Shown one piece after another: positions 11,499 through 12,743 of a stretch of DNA of 12,743 nucleotides. The stretch lies in NCBI GenBank assembly GCA_035649575.1, contig DASRJH010000208.1, positions 1-12,743 of the forward strand, in the 5' to 3' direction. The position numbers and the translations under genes are program-made. Origin of the DNA: DASVAL01 sp035649575 (GTDB lineage: Bacteria > Planctomycetota > UBA1135 > UBA2386). The first letter of the stretch is position 1; each line of letters starts with the position of its first letter. The notes beneath the pieces were generated by a model. The model was not told the origin of the DNA, ran no database searches, and worked only from the letters and a program-made list of their open reading frames with translations.

Positions 11499-12743
11499 TC
11501 ACACGCCGCCGATCATCATGGCGAGCGCGTTGCTGATCGTCAGACCGAGCGGGTTGGCGCCCGGATCCAGCGAGCCCGCCTGGGCGTGGAGCGTGAAGCC
11601 GACGAGCGACGGCAACAACGGGATCGGGACGCCGCACTGTGCCTCGCCGCCGGTCGGCGTGGCGGTCACGAGGACGTCGAGGCTGACCTGCAGCGTGCAC
11701 CCGGGCATCCCGATCGGGTCGAGCGGCAGCGGCAGCGGCGTGCCGCCGGACATCGTGTTCGACGCGCCGAGCACGAACACGCCGAGCAGCGGCACGGGTG
11801 CCGTGCGCAGGAAGGGCATGGCGCCGACCCACGGAAAGCCGCTGCCGGACAGCTCCGGCGCGCCAGCCGGACCGGGACAGCCGGCGCCCGACGGGACGAA
11901 GGCGCCGGGAACGGTGATCGAGAGCGTGCGGACGGTGCCCGTCGTGTTGGCATCATCGTGGCCCGCGGCCATCACGACGCGGCTGGCCACCCAGTCCGTC
12001 TGCAGCACGACGTTGAAGCGCACGGGATACGGAGGGGTCAGCGGCAGCAGGTGCCAGGTCGAGCCGTCCCACGCCCACGTGTCGTTCTGGTCGTTGGCTG
12101 CCGCCGTGCCGTGCAGCACGACTTTGCCGAGCGAGATCATCCACGCCATGCGGTGTCCGCGGCGCGCCCCTGGCGAGTGCGCCGGCGAGTGCTGGATCCA
12201 CGCGTTCCCGGCGAGCTCCCACGTGTCGCCGAGGTCGATGCCGTCCCAGCCGCCGTACAGCAGGACGGTGCCGGTGGACATGTCGAGCGCGAGATCGTGC
12301 CAGCATCGCGGCGGTGGTTGGGGTCCGACCAGTTGGCTCCACGTCGTGCCGTCGAACGTCCACGTCTGCGCGGTTTGGGCCGCGGAAGAGTCGCGGCCGC
12401 CGAACAGCACGATGCGACCGTTGGGCAGGTCGGTCACCATCGCGTGGGCGAGCAACGCGGGCGGGGACTGCGCCGGCTGCAGCAGCGTCCATGTCGTGCC
12501 GTTCCAGCGCCACGTCTCGGCCACCGGCGTGCCGCCGCTCAGTGCAGAGCCGCCGAACAGGATCGTCGTTCCCGTCGCGACGTCGAAGGCCATCGACGCC
12601 GCCCAGCGCGGCCCCGGGGATGTCGGCGAGGTGACCTGCTGCCACGTGGCGCCGTCGTACTCCCACGTGTCGCCGAGAACGAACGAGGTCGAGTCCTCGC
12701 CGCCGTGGATCACCAGCCGGTTGCGCAAGATGTCGAACGCGCC
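11499..12743 (-). CDS. Secreted kelch-propeller protein with planctomycete C-terminal module, 5' end outside window
   Basis: The minus frame is open to the right edge (414 residues here) and continues beyond it: the edge codons read GAFDILRNRLVIHGG, part of a repeat and not a start. At least five kelch-type repeats are visible, each with a Gly-Gly strand and a D/E-T-W-x-x-x-G-x-x-W strand: DTWEYDGATW, ETWRWNGTTW, QTWTFDGTTW, DTWELAGNAW and DTWAWDGSTW. They imply a beta-propeller. From about residue 285 a different C-terminal module begins (SGAGCPGPAGAPELSGSG), followed by LLGVFVLGASNTMSGG, MPGCTLQVSLDVLV and a final GANPLGLTISNALAMMIGG. This ending is common in secreted planctomycete proteins (recall) and may be a surface or sorting module. 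The signal peptide is expected upstream, outside the window. The ligand is unknown. Confidence 0.88.
   Translation of the reverse strand, partial: GAFDILRNRLVIHGGEDSTSFVLGDTWEYDGATWQQVTSPTSPGPRWAASMAFDVATGTTILFGGSALSGGTPVAETWRWNGTTWTLLQPAQSPPALLAHAMVTDLPNGRIVLFGGRDSSAAQTAQTWTFDGTTWSQLVGPQPPPRCWHDLALDMSTGTVLLYGGWDGIDLGDTWELAGNAWIQHSPAHSPGARRGHRMAWMISLGKVVLHGTAAANDQNDTWAWDGSTWHLLPLTPPYPVRFNVVLQTDWVASRVVMAAGHDDANTTGTVRTLSITVPGAFVPSGAGCPGPAGAPELSGSGFPWVGAMPFLRTAPVPLLGVFVLGASNTMSGGTPLPLPLDPIGMPGCTLQVSLDVLVTATPTGGEAQCGVPIPLLPSLVGFTLHAQAGSLDPGANPLGLTISNALAMMIGGV

Noticed and set aside
1..12743. CRISPR array, tRNA, rRNA, insertion sequence or integrase
   Set aside because: I scanned for regularly spaced repeats, clover-leaf ends and transposase or recombinase motifs and found none that I could support by eye. 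A dedicated tRNA and repeat search was not possible.

Overview
The window is GC-rich and gene-dense. Its protein repertoire points to a planctomycete-type bacterium: a sigma factor fused through a membrane segment to carboxypeptidase-regulatory-like beta-sandwich repeats, small secreted proteins with the same repeats, and secreted kelch or adhesin-like proteins that end in a shared C-terminal module. This assignment rests on gene style and recall of similar proteins, not on a search. I see no rRNA, tRNA, CRISPR array or insertion sequence.

Left part (1-2853). A secreted protein of unknown function runs off the left edge on the minus strand. Next to it are two gene remnants that point away from each other and meet near 1200: a minus-strand C-terminal piece of a secreted protein and a plus-strand C-terminal piece of a carboxypeptidase-regulatory-like protein. 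Both have lost their 5' ends at the same junction. An intact small secreted carboxypeptidase-regulatory-like protein follows, sharing one base with an aldo/keto reductase that has a complete catalytic tetrad.

Middle part (2854-6543). An unrecognised 148-residue protein lies on the minus strand in comparatively AT-rich sequence. Downstream on the plus strand is a short N-terminal relic of an ECF sigma factor, then the 875-residue sigma/membrane/beta-sandwich fusion. That fusion contains a strong internal ribosome binding site in front of a signal-anchor-like Met-Lys-Lys start. After it comes a decayed scrap of an ABC-type ATPase C-terminus.

Right-centre (6544-8690). A two-gene minus-strand operon encodes an AAA/ABC-type ATPase (442 aa) and, overlapping it by ATGA, a 203-aa protein that looks TOPRIM-like. 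The arrangement resembles the ATPase plus TOPRIM logic of OLD, Gabija, PARIS and RloAB-type anti-phage systems and is the best candidate for an under-described system here. A 22-codon small ORF with a -10-like hexamer sits directly in front of the ATPase.

Right part (8691-11431). A compact four-gene minus-strand operon runs AraC/GyrI-type regulator, VOC-fold protein, secreted DUF1579-type protein, DUF1801/YdeI-type protein, with gaps of 14 to 25 bases. This looks like a small-molecule or stress-response unit. The window ends inside a secreted kelch-propeller protein whose C-terminal module resembles that of the amputated gene at 516-1199.

Several genes have a TANNNT hexamer six or seven bases before the start codon, which suggests leaderless transcripts.
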